A stretch of 64,000 nt of DNA. Origin: Sphaerisporangium fuscum (lineage in GTDB: Bacteria > Actinomycetota > Actinomycetes > Streptosporangiales > Streptosporangiaceae). Of this stretch, positions 23,710-31,193 are shown piece after piece (position 1 is the first letter of the stretch; every line of letters starts with the position of its first letter). The position numbers and the translations under genes were made by a program. The stretch spans positions 62,001 to 126,000 of the forward strand of contig NZ_JAHDTF010000015.1 in assembly GCF_018531465.1 (NCBI RefSeq), in the 5' to 3' direction. The notes below the pieces were generated by a model. The model ran no database searches, was not told the origin of the DNA, and was given only the letters and a program-made list of their open reading frames with translations.

Positions 23710-25302
23710 TCATGAAGCCTTGAGAGAGTCCAGTACGCGATCGATCACCTTAGTGTCGAGATTGTCCGGTACGGAGACGTAAAGCAGGGTAGGTCGCTGC
23801 CCCGAGCCCTGGTCGATGACGGCGATCAGGCCCTGCTCCTTCTTGAACTTCCAGCCCGCCTGCTTGGCCGCGGCGGTGAAGTCCATCTCGTACCGGAGCA
23901 TCCACGCCTTCTTCCCGTCGACCTCGAAGGCCGCGTCCTTCAGGGCCTTCTTCTGGTGGGGAGGGCTGTACCAAATCTTCTCGTAGTTCAGCAGGACCTC
24001 GCCGGTCGTCTTGCGGAGATCCTGCGGGCCGGAGTAGTCGAAGACCTCGGGCAGCCTGGCGGTGGACACGGTGCCGATCCAGTCGTGCCCCTGGCCGTCG
24101 TAGTTCTTCTGCGAGACGGTCTGCGCGGTGCTCGTCCACGTCGGGAAACGCGGGTCGGGCATGCCCTGGCCGTTCACCTCCTGCCAGCTCGGCACCGTCC
24201 AGTCGCCGCCGGGGAAGGTGTACGAGACGCCGGTGCGCGGGTCGGTGATCACACTGCCCTTGGGCTGCGGCAGCTCGGCAGGGAAGTCGGTGGACGAGCT
24301 CGGCTGGGGCGTGGGCGACTCGAGCGGCGGGGTGATCTGCGGGTCGGACGGCTCCGACGGCTCGATGGTGTAGCTGGGCAGCGGCGACTGCGCGGCCGTC
24401 GGGGTGTCGTCGCGGTTGACCACGCTCAGGCCGATGACCAGGGCGACCACGAGCAGCACGGCCACCGCGCCGCCTCCGAGCACCCACGGCAGCGGGCTGC
24501 GCTTCTTCGGCGGCGCCCCGAAGTCGGGCACCGGGAGCTGGGCGGTGGCGCCGGGCTGGTTGCCCCACGGCTGGGGACCCGTCGGGCCGCCGTAGGGCCC
24601 CGTCGGCGCTCCCGGCCCGCCGTACGGCCCGCCGGGCCCGCCTGGGGCGGCGTACGGCCCTGTCGGCCCGCCGTACGGAGCGGCGCCGGGCCCGCCGTAG
24701 GAGCCGGCCGGCTGGGCGAACTGACCGGTCGGCCCCTGGCCGCCGGGCGGCGCGAACTGGCCGGGAGCGGGCCGGCCGGGACCCGGCTGCGGGTACGGCC
24801 CGGTGCCGGGCGGGGGAGCCGGTTGCGGGTAGGGGCCGGTGCCCTGCGGGGGAGCAGGGTGCGGCCCGGTGCCGGGCTGCGCCTGGGGTCCGGTGCCGGG
24901 CGCGGCCTGGGGGGCGCCCGGCTGCGGGTGCTCACCCGTGGGGGGCTGGAAGGCGGGGGCGTCGCCGCGGGGCTGCGCTTCCTCGTCCGTGCTCTGGTCC
25001 TGGGGAGAGCCGCCGGTCTCGGACGGCGAGGCGGTGCCGGGCTGCCCTTGGGGACCGGTGCCCTGCTGATCCGTGCCGGGCCGCGGCTGCTGGTCCGTGC
25101 CGGGCTGCGGCTGCGGGCCCGTCGTCTGCTGGGCCTGCGATCCGGGGCCGGGCTGCGCCCACTGACCGGTGGTGACCGGACCGGCCTGCCCGGCGGAACT
25201 CTCCAGGGGGTGGGTGGCATCGGTCCACTGCGTGCCGTCCCACCAACGCAATTGGGGGGTTCCGTATGGGTCCGGGTACCAGCCGGCGGGGGTCTGCGTC
25301 AT
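23710..25302 (-). CDS. DUF2510-domain membrane protein with long proline/glycine-rich region
   Basis: 530 residues. An N-terminal DUF2510 motif (AGWYPDPYGTPQLRWWDGTQWT, residues 5-26) is followed by a low-complexity region rich in Pro, Gln, Gly and Thr (about 36-245). A membrane helix lies at about 268-290 (PWVLGGGAVAVLLVVALVIG), then a Ser/Pro linker and an exported C-terminal domain of about 180 residues. The topology suggests a cytoplasmic tail binding something at the membrane and a folded extracytoplasmic domain. DUF2510 proteins are widespread in actinobacteria but of unknown function. The ATG at 25302 is chosen because it directly precedes the conserved domain. Confidence 0.8.
   Translation of the reverse strand: MTQTPAGWYPDPYGTPQLRWWDGTQWTDATHPLESSAGQAGPVTTGQWAQPGPGSQAQQTTGPQPQPGTDQQPRPGTDQQGTGPQGQPGTASPSETGGSPQDQSTDEEAQPRGDAPAFQPPTGEHPQPGAPQAAPGTGPQAQPGTGPHPAPPQGTGPYPQPAPPPGTGPYPQPGPGRPAPGQFAPPGGQGPTGQFAQPAGSYGGPGAAPYGGPTGPYAAPGGPGGPYGGPGAPTGPYGGPTGPQPWGNQPGATAQLPVPDFGAPPKKRSPLPWVLGGGAVAVLLVVALVIGLSVVNRDDTPTAAQSPLPSYTIEPSEPSDPQITPPLESPTPQPSSSTDFPAELPQPKGSVITDPRTGVSYTFPGGDWTVPSWQEVNGQGMPDPRFPTWTSTAQTVSQKNYDGQGHDWIGTVSTARLPEVFDYSGPQDLRKTTGEVLLNYEKIWYSPPHQKKALKDAAFEVDGKKAWMLRYEMDFTAAAKQAGWKFKKEQGLIAVIDQGSGQRPTLLYVSVPDNLDTKVIDRVLDSLKAS
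24580..25170 (-). repeat. coding low-complexity repeats in the DUF2510 gene
   Basis: Many imperfect copies of short units encoding PQPGTG, GPYPQP and PYGGPT-like peptides, with recurring CCGTACGG and GGTGCCGGGC words. This is prone to length variation and assembly error. Confidence 0.6.
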
Positions 25303-25667
25303 GCCCGCCAGGATAGTGACATCCCCTTTATCGCGCATTTGGCAGCGCATGGCGGACATCTGACCATGAACGGCTTGCCCTCGGCGCGAAGAGCCGTGTG
25401 GACCACCCGCTGCCGGCCGGGCCGCCCGTGCCCGCCGGGGGCGAGAAGATCACTGCTTCCCCGCGATCCGGCGGGCATCCGCGTCCGCATATTCCAGCCA
25501 ATCCGAAAAGAGCCGCAAATCAACATCTGATCTGCAAACGCGGTTGATTAAACATTGATCCCCCTATGTCACTCTTTCCCGACATGGGGAAATCGCGCCG
25601 GAGGGGGCCGGCGGGGTTCTCGAAACAACGGGGCCCGCACGTGCGGGGGACGGAAAGAGGCGGCGGC
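25303..25667. other. divergent intergenic region with lower GC and an inverted repeat
   Basis: 365 bp between the DUF2510 gene and the unknown pair. The stretch 25500-25565 is AT-richer and holds a perfect 7 bp inverted repeat AATCAAC/GTTGATT (25518-25524 and 25543-25549), a likely operator or promoter zone for the gene at 25668. No gene is supported. Confidence 0.5.
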
Positions 25668-26462
25668 ATGGCGCAGAAGAACGTGACCTTCAACGACTTC
25701 CAGGAGCTGGTCATCGACCGCCAGAAGGCGGCCCTGCGGCTCAACGGCGGGGTCACGATCACGAACTTCAAGAAGATCCCCAACACCTTCATCAGCGTCG
25801 GCCTGAGCGGCACCACCGTGGCGGCCGACCACAACGGCGAGATGACCTACGACAGCGACGACAAGAAGGGCTACTACCTCGACCGCTTCGAGGTGAACGT
25901 CCTGCTCGACTCCCCGGACTACTACGTCTCCACCGACGCGCCGACCACCACGATGGGATCCGGCGCCACCACCAGCAGCGCCCAGCTCGCCCTCAACCTC
26001 TCGGCGGGGACCTTCGGCCCGGTGCCGACGACCGGGATCGGCGAAGGAGTCGCCATCGGTGAATCCTTCACCGCCAACCTCACCGACTGGCGGGTCGAGA
26101 ACCACTCCGAGAACAACGCCGTCCGGCACGTCTACTACATGGCGGCCTGCGGTGGCGGGGCCCACGCCTACAACCGGCCCGAGGACCTGGTGGACACCAG
26201 CTTCGAGGGCGGCTTCAAGGGCGCCCCGCTGCTCGCCGTCCCCCACCTCTCGATCGCCAACATGCCGCTGATCGACACCGGCATCTTCGTCAGCCGCGAG
26301 CAGCAGCTGTCGGACGTGACCCTCCGCATCGTGATGAGGGCCCACTTCGTCTACGTCGAGAAGACCTTCGAGCTGTTCGTCGTGAAGATCGACACCAAGG
26401 GCCGGACCTGGACCTACGAGTACGACGTCAAGCTTCCCGTGTCGCAGGTCGTGCCCGACTGA
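25668..26462 (+). CDS. hypothetical protein, unknown family
   Basis: 264 residues with no signal peptide and no membrane helix. The composition suggests a beta-rich globular protein: an N-terminal segment (MAQKNVTFNDFQELVIDRQ), alternating strands through the middle, an Ala/Gly/Ser/Thr-rich stretch (about residues 84-120) and a C-terminal strand pattern (TFELFVVKIDTKGRTWTYEYDV). The ATG at 25668 follows GGAAAGAGGC; a longer in-frame start at 25566 is unlikely because that stretch is basic, non-homologous leader-like sequence. It is followed after 92 bp by another unknown gene in the same direction, and the two may form an operon. I recognise no domain and assign no function. Confidence 0.65.
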   Translation: MAQKNVTFNDFQELVIDRQKAALRLNGGVTITNFKKIPNTFISVGLSGTTVAADHNGEMTYDSDDKKGYYLDRFEVNVLLDSPDYYVSTDAPTTTMGSGATTSSAQLALNLSAGTFGPVPTTGIGEGVAIGESFTANLTDWRVENHSENNAVRHVYYMAACGGGAHAYNRPEDLVDTSFEGGFKGAPLLAVPHLSIANMPLIDTGIFVSREQQLSDVTLRIVMRAHFVYVEKTFELFVVKIDTKGRTWTYEYDVKLPVSQVVPD

Positions 26463-26482
26463 GAACCGGCGCACCCGGATTC

Positions 26483-26514
26483 GCCGGCGGGGCGTACGGC
26501 ACTCCGCCCCACCG
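26483..26514 (+). terminator. possible hairpin between the two unknown genes
   Basis: CCGG-C-GGGGCG pairs with CGCCCC-A-CCGG (4 + 6 bp with one mismatch). It may attenuate or process the transcript between the two genes rather than end it. Confidence 0.4.
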
Positions 26515-26554
26515 GCCGACGAAACAGACTCGCCACGCCAGGAAAGGCACGACA

Positions 26555-27187
26555 ATGCCCGAAGGAACGGAATTAGAGGCTCTTCCCGACGCGCTGTTCT
26601 ACGAGATCGCCGAGTTGATCCCCATCAGGTCGGTGATCGACTTCGGCGGCCGCTCGATGACATTCTTCAGGAAGGTCAACGGATACATCGAATGGCTGAT
26701 CGGCTCCGGAAATCTCCTGAAGATCGAATACAGCGGCGACCCGACGCGGCTGCCCACGGGGGAGCCCGTCCCTCCCATCTGGAAGGAGAACGGGGTGGAC
26801 GTCGCCACGGCCGTCGAGGGGATACGGTCGGGTGATTTCGTGCGGCGCAACACCCCGATGTCCGTCGAGGAGAAGATCAGGGTCTACGACAAGGCGATCT
26901 GGACCCTGATCCGGGCCACCCCTGAGGAGAGGACGGACCTGCCCCTCGACTGCGCTTTCATGGACGCCCAGCGCCAGGCCCTCGCGGCCGCCCAGTACGA
27001 CGACGACGATCTCGCCCTCCGGCAGAACCTCTACGACTACGTGAGTCACTGCCTGAAAGAGATGAAGCTGGTCTACCGGGACGAGGACTGGCACGTCTGG
27101 CCGGAGCAGGACGTCGACGAGACGATCGCGGACTGGGCTTCGGGCAAGATCCAGTACGACGCGCAGCAGGTGCCCGAGTCGGTGTGA
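26555..27187 (+). CDS. hypothetical protein, unknown family
   Basis: 210 residues, acidic and soluble, with mixed alpha/beta character. Recognisable features are an N-terminal helix (LPDALFYEIAELIPIRSVIDFGG), aromatic segments (YIEWLIGSGNLLKIEY), a helical middle (VEEKIRVYDKAIWTLIRATPEERTD) and a charged C-terminus. An AGGAAAGG ribosome-binding site precedes the ATG. It is downstream of, and probably co-expressed with, the unknown gene at 25668. Its stop codon lies inside a hairpin shared with the convergent pseudokinase gene. No family is recognised. Confidence 0.65.
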   Translation: MPEGTELEALPDALFYEIAELIPIRSVIDFGGRSMTFFRKVNGYIEWLIGSGNLLKIEYSGDPTRLPTGEPVPPIWKENGVDVATAVEGIRSGDFVRRNTPMSVEEKIRVYDKAIWTLIRATPEERTDLPLDCAFMDAQRQALAAAQYDDDDLALRQNLYDYVSHCLKEMKLVYRDEDWHVWPEQDVDETIADWASGKIQYDAQQVPESV

Positions 27188-27218
27188 AGCCGGGCCGTCC
27201 CTGAGGACTCCGGCTTCA
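27185..27218. terminator. bidirectional hairpin containing both stop codons
   Basis: TGAAGCCGG/CCGGCTTCA (9 bp, perfect) with a nested inner stem GTCC/GGAC. The TGA at 27185 ends the plus-strand gene and the TCA at 27216 is the reverse complement of the stop of the minus-strand gene, so both stops are in the stem. Confidence 0.7.
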
Positions 27219-28673
27219 GCACTTGTAGGTGAACGACGCCTTGTCCTCCAGCGGGGTGCCCGGCGCGGTGGGGGACAGGACGCGCAACCGGGCGGTGAGC
27301 TTCCGCGTCCCCTTGCCGTGCACCTCCCACTTCAGGCTGACCTGGTGGGACGACTCGCCCGAGGCGATCGGCTCGGTGTGCTTGACCGGCTGCTCGCCGC
27401 TCGGCAGCCACTCGTAGGACACCTCGCCGGCGCCGCCGTTGGTCGTGATGACGCCGATGACGTTCACCGTGGTGTCGCAGCCCTTGACCTTGGGCGCCTT
27501 GACGTCGACGGCGGTGACCGACAGCGGTGCGCCGCGCTGGAGCCTCCAGGCGGCCAGCGCGACGGCGAGGATCAGCAGGAAGAGCACGCCGGTCCACAGC
27601 CCGCCGCGGCGCCGCCGTCGCCGCGCCGGGCCCCGGCCCAGCCGGTCCTTGGCGGGGACGGTGAGCTGCTGCTCGCGCCCGGCCCGCCAGATCTGCGCGG
27701 CCGTCGTGTCCACCGGGACGCCGGGCCCGAAGCGCACCTCACCGCTCGGCGAGGTGCCGGGCCCACCGTTCGGTGCGCCACCCGCCGGCCAGGCCCCGGC
27801 CGCCGCCGCGTACGGCATGCCGCCACCGGCCGCCGTACCGGAGACCGGGCCGGAACCGGGGGGGTAGAGCAGGGTGACGACCTCGCCCTCGTCCCCCTGG
27901 GCGGGCCTGGCGGGCGGCGGTGCGCCGGTCGGGACGTCGGCGGCCGACCACCACTGGATGGTCCGCACGAGCCGCTCCCGCGTCGCGAACCCCGCGGGCA
28001 GCAGCTCGCGCCCCTCGACGAGCACGTCGCGTGCGGCGCCCAACCCCTGGGTGGCCGCCGTGGTCGCCGCCCTTTCGAACAGCCCGGCCGCGCCCAGGTC
28101 GCCCGCGGCCCAGGCGGCGGCGAGGCCGCGCGCCAGCGCCGCCCACGCCGCGAGGTCACGTTCGGGGGAGGCGGCGTCGCCGCGCAGGGCCGTGGCCAGC
28201 CCGCGCTCGGCCAGCAACGCCGTGCCGTCCTCGCCGATCACCACCGTGCCGGCGTGGAGGGAGCCGTGGGCGAGGCCCGCCGCGTGCACGGCGAGCAGGG
28301 TCTGGGCCGTCTCGACCAGGACGGTGGCCGCGCTCCCGGCGTCCGGGGGCTGCGCCTGGGGCCGCCCGTCCATCAGCTCGGCCAGGGACGGCGTCGCGGG
28401 GCGGGCCGTCAGCAGCCAGACCTCGCCGCGCGCGGCCACCAGGTCGGTGACGGGCATCAGGCCGGTCAGGCCGCTCTGCGACAGCCGGCGGTCGGCCGTC
28501 ACCGCCGCGACGAGCCGTTCGCGGGCGCCGGGGTCGGCGAGTGAGTGCGGGTCGAACCTCAGCGCCCCGCCGCGCGTGCCGTCGGGCCCGACGACGTCGG
28601 TCCAGGTGCCCATCTCGCTCGCCCGGGACCGGCCCGTGAGCAGGTGTCCCGCGATGCTGCCGCCCTCTGGCAT
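27216..28673 (-). CDS. pseudokinase-like membrane protein with extracellular beta domain
   Basis: 485 residues. The cytoplasmic N-terminal part keeps the outline of a protein-kinase fold but lacks the catalytic residues: the VAIK position reads GALRF, HRDxxxxN is AHGSLHAGTVVI (residues 135-146) and the DFG position reads LLAERGLAT. A Gly/Pro-rich linker (about 245-320), a basic stretch (RRRRRR), a membrane helix at 359-378 and an Ig-like extracellular domain of about 105 residues with cysteines near residue 399 and at the C-terminus follow. The start codon directly follows the stop of the kinase gene. It probably partners or regulates that kinase. Confidence 0.75.
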   Translation of the reverse strand: MPEGGSIAGHLLTGRSRASEMGTWTDVVGPDGTRGGALRFDPHSLADPGARERLVAAVTADRRLSQSGLTGLMPVTDLVAARGEVWLLTARPATPSLAELMDGRPQAQPPDAGSAATVLVETAQTLLAVHAAGLAHGSLHAGTVVIGEDGTALLAERGLATALRGDAASPERDLAAWAALARGLAAAWAAGDLGAAGLFERAATTAATQGLGAARDVLVEGRELLPAGFATRERLVRTIQWWSAADVPTGAPPPARPAQGDEGEVVTLLYPPGSGPVSGTAAGGGMPYAAAAGAWPAGGAPNGGPGTSPSGEVRFGPGVPVDTTAAQIWRAGREQQLTVPAKDRLGRGPARRRRRRGGLWTGVLFLLILAVALAAWRLQRGAPLSVTAVDVKAPKVKGCDTTVNVIGVITTNGGAGEVSYEWLPSGEQPVKHTEPIASGESSHQVSLKWEVHGKGTRKLTARLRVLSPTAPGTPLEDKASFTYKC

Positions 28674-30302
28674 CTACCGCCGCCTCCGGTGCCGTCCCGT
28701 CATCCGCTTCCGCAGGACCAGTGTGGCGGGAACCAGCCCGGCCGTCACCAGGCCGAGGGCGAGCGTGCCCGCCGGCGCCTGCGGCGAGGGGCTCTCGGGC
28801 GCGGGGGTGTCGCCCCTTCCCCTCGGCGGCGACTCCTCGGACGAGGGCGACGGTGAGCTGGTCACCGGGCTGGGGGAGGCGCTGGTGGGCGTCGGTGTGG
28901 GGGTCGGCTTCGGCTTGCCCTGGGGCAGGGTGTTGTCGGCGTCGGGCGCCGATTCCTCGGAGTCCGACGGCGAGGGGCTGGGGGAACCGGAGCCGGTGGC
29001 CTTGGGACTCTTGGACGCCTTCTTGCTCGGCGTCGGCTTCGGCGTGGGGCTCTTCTTGGCGGGCTGCGGTGTGGCGGTCGGGACGGCGGCGGCGGATTTC
29101 GTCGGGGCCGGGGTGGTGGTGGCCGGTTCCGCGGTCGGGCTCGTGGTGGAGTGGTCCGGAGTGGTCTCGACGGCGGGCTGGCTGGGGGCCTCGGTCTGGT
29201 CGATGGCCGGTTCCTCCGAGCCGCCTCCCGAGGGCGTCGCGACCGTCGTCTGGGCCTGCAGCTTGGTGTCCCCCAGCGAGCCCACCAGGACGGCCGTCAG
29301 CGCGGCGACGACCGCCAGGCCGACCGCCCCCACCGCGATCTTGAGGCCGAGCTTCGTCGCGCCCCGGCCTCCCCGGCCGAGCCCCGTCTCGGCGAGCGAC
29401 GTGCCCGCCTGCGGGGTCTCCTCGGCGAGGGGGAACATCAGCGCGAGCAGCCCGGCGAGGCCGGCGAGCCTGCGGCGGCCGCGCTCCTCCCAGTCGGGCC
29501 CGTAGGCGTCGAGGGCGACCGCTTCCAGTTCGGCGAGGAAGATGTCGGCGGACGCCGGCCGGTCGGCCGGGTGCTTGGCCATGCCCCGCTCGACCAGGCT
29601 CCGCAGCGGCGCCGGGACCTGCTCCACCGGAGGCGGCGTCGCCTGGTGCTGGCGGGCCAGCGCCGCGATGTGCTGGGCCTGGAACGGCCGGGTGCCGGTG
29701 AGGCACTCGAAGAAGACGATGGTCGCCGCGTAGACGTCGGTGGTCGCGCCGGCCGGGGCCCCCGCCCACTGCTCGGGCGCCATGTACGGCGGGGTGCCCG
29801 CGCCGCTCACGCCCTCGCCCGACCGGACGGCGATGCCGAAGTCGACGAGCTTGCTGTGGCCGGTGCCCTCGATGATGATGTTCTCGGGCTTGAAGTCGCG
29901 GTGCACGATGCCGTTGGCGTGCGCGGTGGCGAGGCCCAGCAACGAGCCCTTCAGCAGGACGAGCGCCGCCTCGGCGCCGGTCGGCCCCTCCGAGCGGAGC
30001 ATCGTGCGCAGCGAGACGCCGTCGACCAGTTCCATGACGATCGCGGCGCCGCCGCCGTTCTCGACGTATTCGTAGAATCGCGCGGCGTAAGGAGTGTCGA
30101 GCAGCTCCAGCAGGCGCGCTTCGTGCCGGAAACGGATCACGAATCCCGGATCGGCGCACAGCTCCGCCGACAGATATTTGATCGCGACGAATGACCGGTC
30201 GGCATCGTGGCGTGCCATGACGACACGCCCCGAGGCGCCGGTGCCGAGATCGCGGATCTCGGTATATCCGGGGACTCGCCATGCCCCCGTGTGGCCGTCC
30301 AT
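28674..30302 (-). CDS. membrane Ser/Thr protein kinase (PknB-like)
   Basis: 542 residues. The kinase domain (about 12-265) has an intact active site: glycine loop GTGASG (20-25), Lys42 in VAIK, Glu61, HRD (134-136) with Asn141, DFG (154-156) and APE (175-177). A membrane helix at 320-342 is followed by a Pro/Thr/Ser/Lys-rich extracellular stalk and a second hydrophobic segment before a basic tail (RKRMTGRHRRRR). There are no PASTA domains, so the signal differs from that of PknB. The ATG follows GGAGAAC. It forms a two-gene unit with the pseudokinase downstream, with no gap between them. Confidence 0.92.
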   Translation of the reverse strand: MDGHTGAWRVPGYTEIRDLGTGASGRVVMARHDADRSFVAIKYLSAELCADPGFVIRFRHEARLLELLDTPYAARFYEYVENGGGAAIVMELVDGVSLRTMLRSEGPTGAEAALVLLKGSLLGLATAHANGIVHRDFKPENIIIEGTGHSKLVDFGIAVRSGEGVSGAGTPPYMAPEQWAGAPAGATTDVYAATIVFFECLTGTRPFQAQHIAALARQHQATPPPVEQVPAPLRSLVERGMAKHPADRPASADIFLAELEAVALDAYGPDWEERGRRRLAGLAGLLALMFPLAEETPQAGTSLAETGLGRGGRGATKLGLKIAVGAVGLAVVAALTAVLVGSLGDTKLQAQTTVATPSGGGSEEPAIDQTEAPSQPAVETTPDHSTTSPTAEPATTTPAPTKSAAAVPTATPQPAKKSPTPKPTPSKKASKSPKATGSGSPSPSPSDSEESAPDADNTLPQGKPKPTPTPTPTSASPSPVTSSPSPSSEESPPRGRGDTPAPESPSPQAPAGTLALGLVTAGLVPATLVLRKRMTGRHRRRR

Positions 30303-30481
30303 GCGTTCTCCTTATGTGGCACCGGGCCCCCACCCATGACCGAGAACGAAGCTTAACGGCGGCTTATGGGATACGTGATGTCTAAATACACATTTGGCAT
30401 CTTGTCGGATCGATTGTCAGCATTTCCGGTCCGGGGGTTTTCGGGCTCCGCGGCTCCGCCACCAGCGAGGATGCCGTCCGG

Positions 30482-31126
30482 TCACCGCCCCGGCGCGCGC
30501 CGTTCGGTGATGTGGGCCGGAACCGGGATGCCCGGGGGGAGGACGGGGTCCGGCTCGGGGGCGCCCCAGGTCTGCCGGAGGGGCAGCACGCCCGCCCAGA
30601 CGGGCAGCGCGTAGTCCTCCTCCTCGTCCTCCGGCGGCCCCTGCCGCACCTTCACCGACGCCTCCTCGAGGGAGAGCGCCAGTACGGCCGTCGCCGCCAG
30701 CTCCTTCTTGGTCGGCTGGCGCACGGCGTCCCACTGGCCGGGAGCGAGCTGCTCGGTGAGCGCCCGCAGGCCCGCGATCCGCTCGCCGGCGTCCTCGACG
30801 ATCCGGGCGACGCCGTAGATCATGGCCGACCGGTAGTTGATGGAGTGGTTGAAGGACGACCTGGCCAGCACGATGCCGTCGAGGTGCGTCACGGTCACGC
30901 AGACCTCGCCCGCGGTCCGCAGCGACCTCGCGCCGGTCGAGCCGTGCAGATACAGCGTGTCCCCGACCCGGCCGTACCCGGTGGGGACCACCATGGGATG
31001 CCCGTTCACCACCACGCCCAGGTGGCAGACCAGGCCGGCGTCGAGGATCTCGTAGAGCTCGGAACGGTCGGTGCGGCCGCGATGCTTCTCGCGGTTGAGG
31101 GTGGTCCGGGAAGTCGAGGACAGCAT
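30482..31126 (-). CDS. pyridoxamine 5'-phosphate oxidase-family protein
   Basis: 214 residues of the split-barrel flavin-binding fold: LCHLGVVVNGHPMVVPTGYGRVGDTLYLHGSTGA near the start is typical of the PNPOx-like group that binds FMN or F420. The canonical PdxH C-terminal signature is not seen, so it is not a confident vitamin B6 oxidase. The ATG at 31126 has no clear ribosome-binding site, and a leaderless transcript is possible. It diverges from a MocR-type regulator, which fits control of a vitamin B6- or flavin-related function. Confidence 0.8.
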   Translation of the reverse strand: MLSSTSRTTLNREKHRGRTDRSELYEILDAGLVCHLGVVVNGHPMVVPTGYGRVGDTLYLHGSTGARSLRTAGEVCVTVTHLDGIVLARSSFNHSINYRSAMIYGVARIVEDAGERIAGLRALTEQLAPGQWDAVRQPTKKELAATAVLALSLEEASVKVRQGPPEDEEEDYALPVWAGVLPLRQTWGAPEPDPVLPPGIPVPAHITERRAPGR

Positions 31127-31144
31127 GCCGCTACGGTATGGAGT

Positions 31145-31171
31145 GAGTGGACTGGCGGCGTATGTCCACTC
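31145..31171. promoter_or_regulatory. inverted repeat between PNPOx-like and MocR genes
   Basis: A perfect 8 bp repeat GAGTGGAC/GTCCACTC with an 11 bp spacer lies in the 67 bp divergent intergenic region. It is a candidate binding site for the MocR regulator. Confidence 0.55.
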
Positions 31172-31193
31172 TTGAGCATTTTCGGGAGACCAC

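Noticed and set aside
24580..25170. Collagen-like gene or tandem array in the DUF2510 gene
   Set aside because: The Gly/Pro/Gln periodicity is irregular (no strict G-x-y), so this is ordinary linker low complexity.
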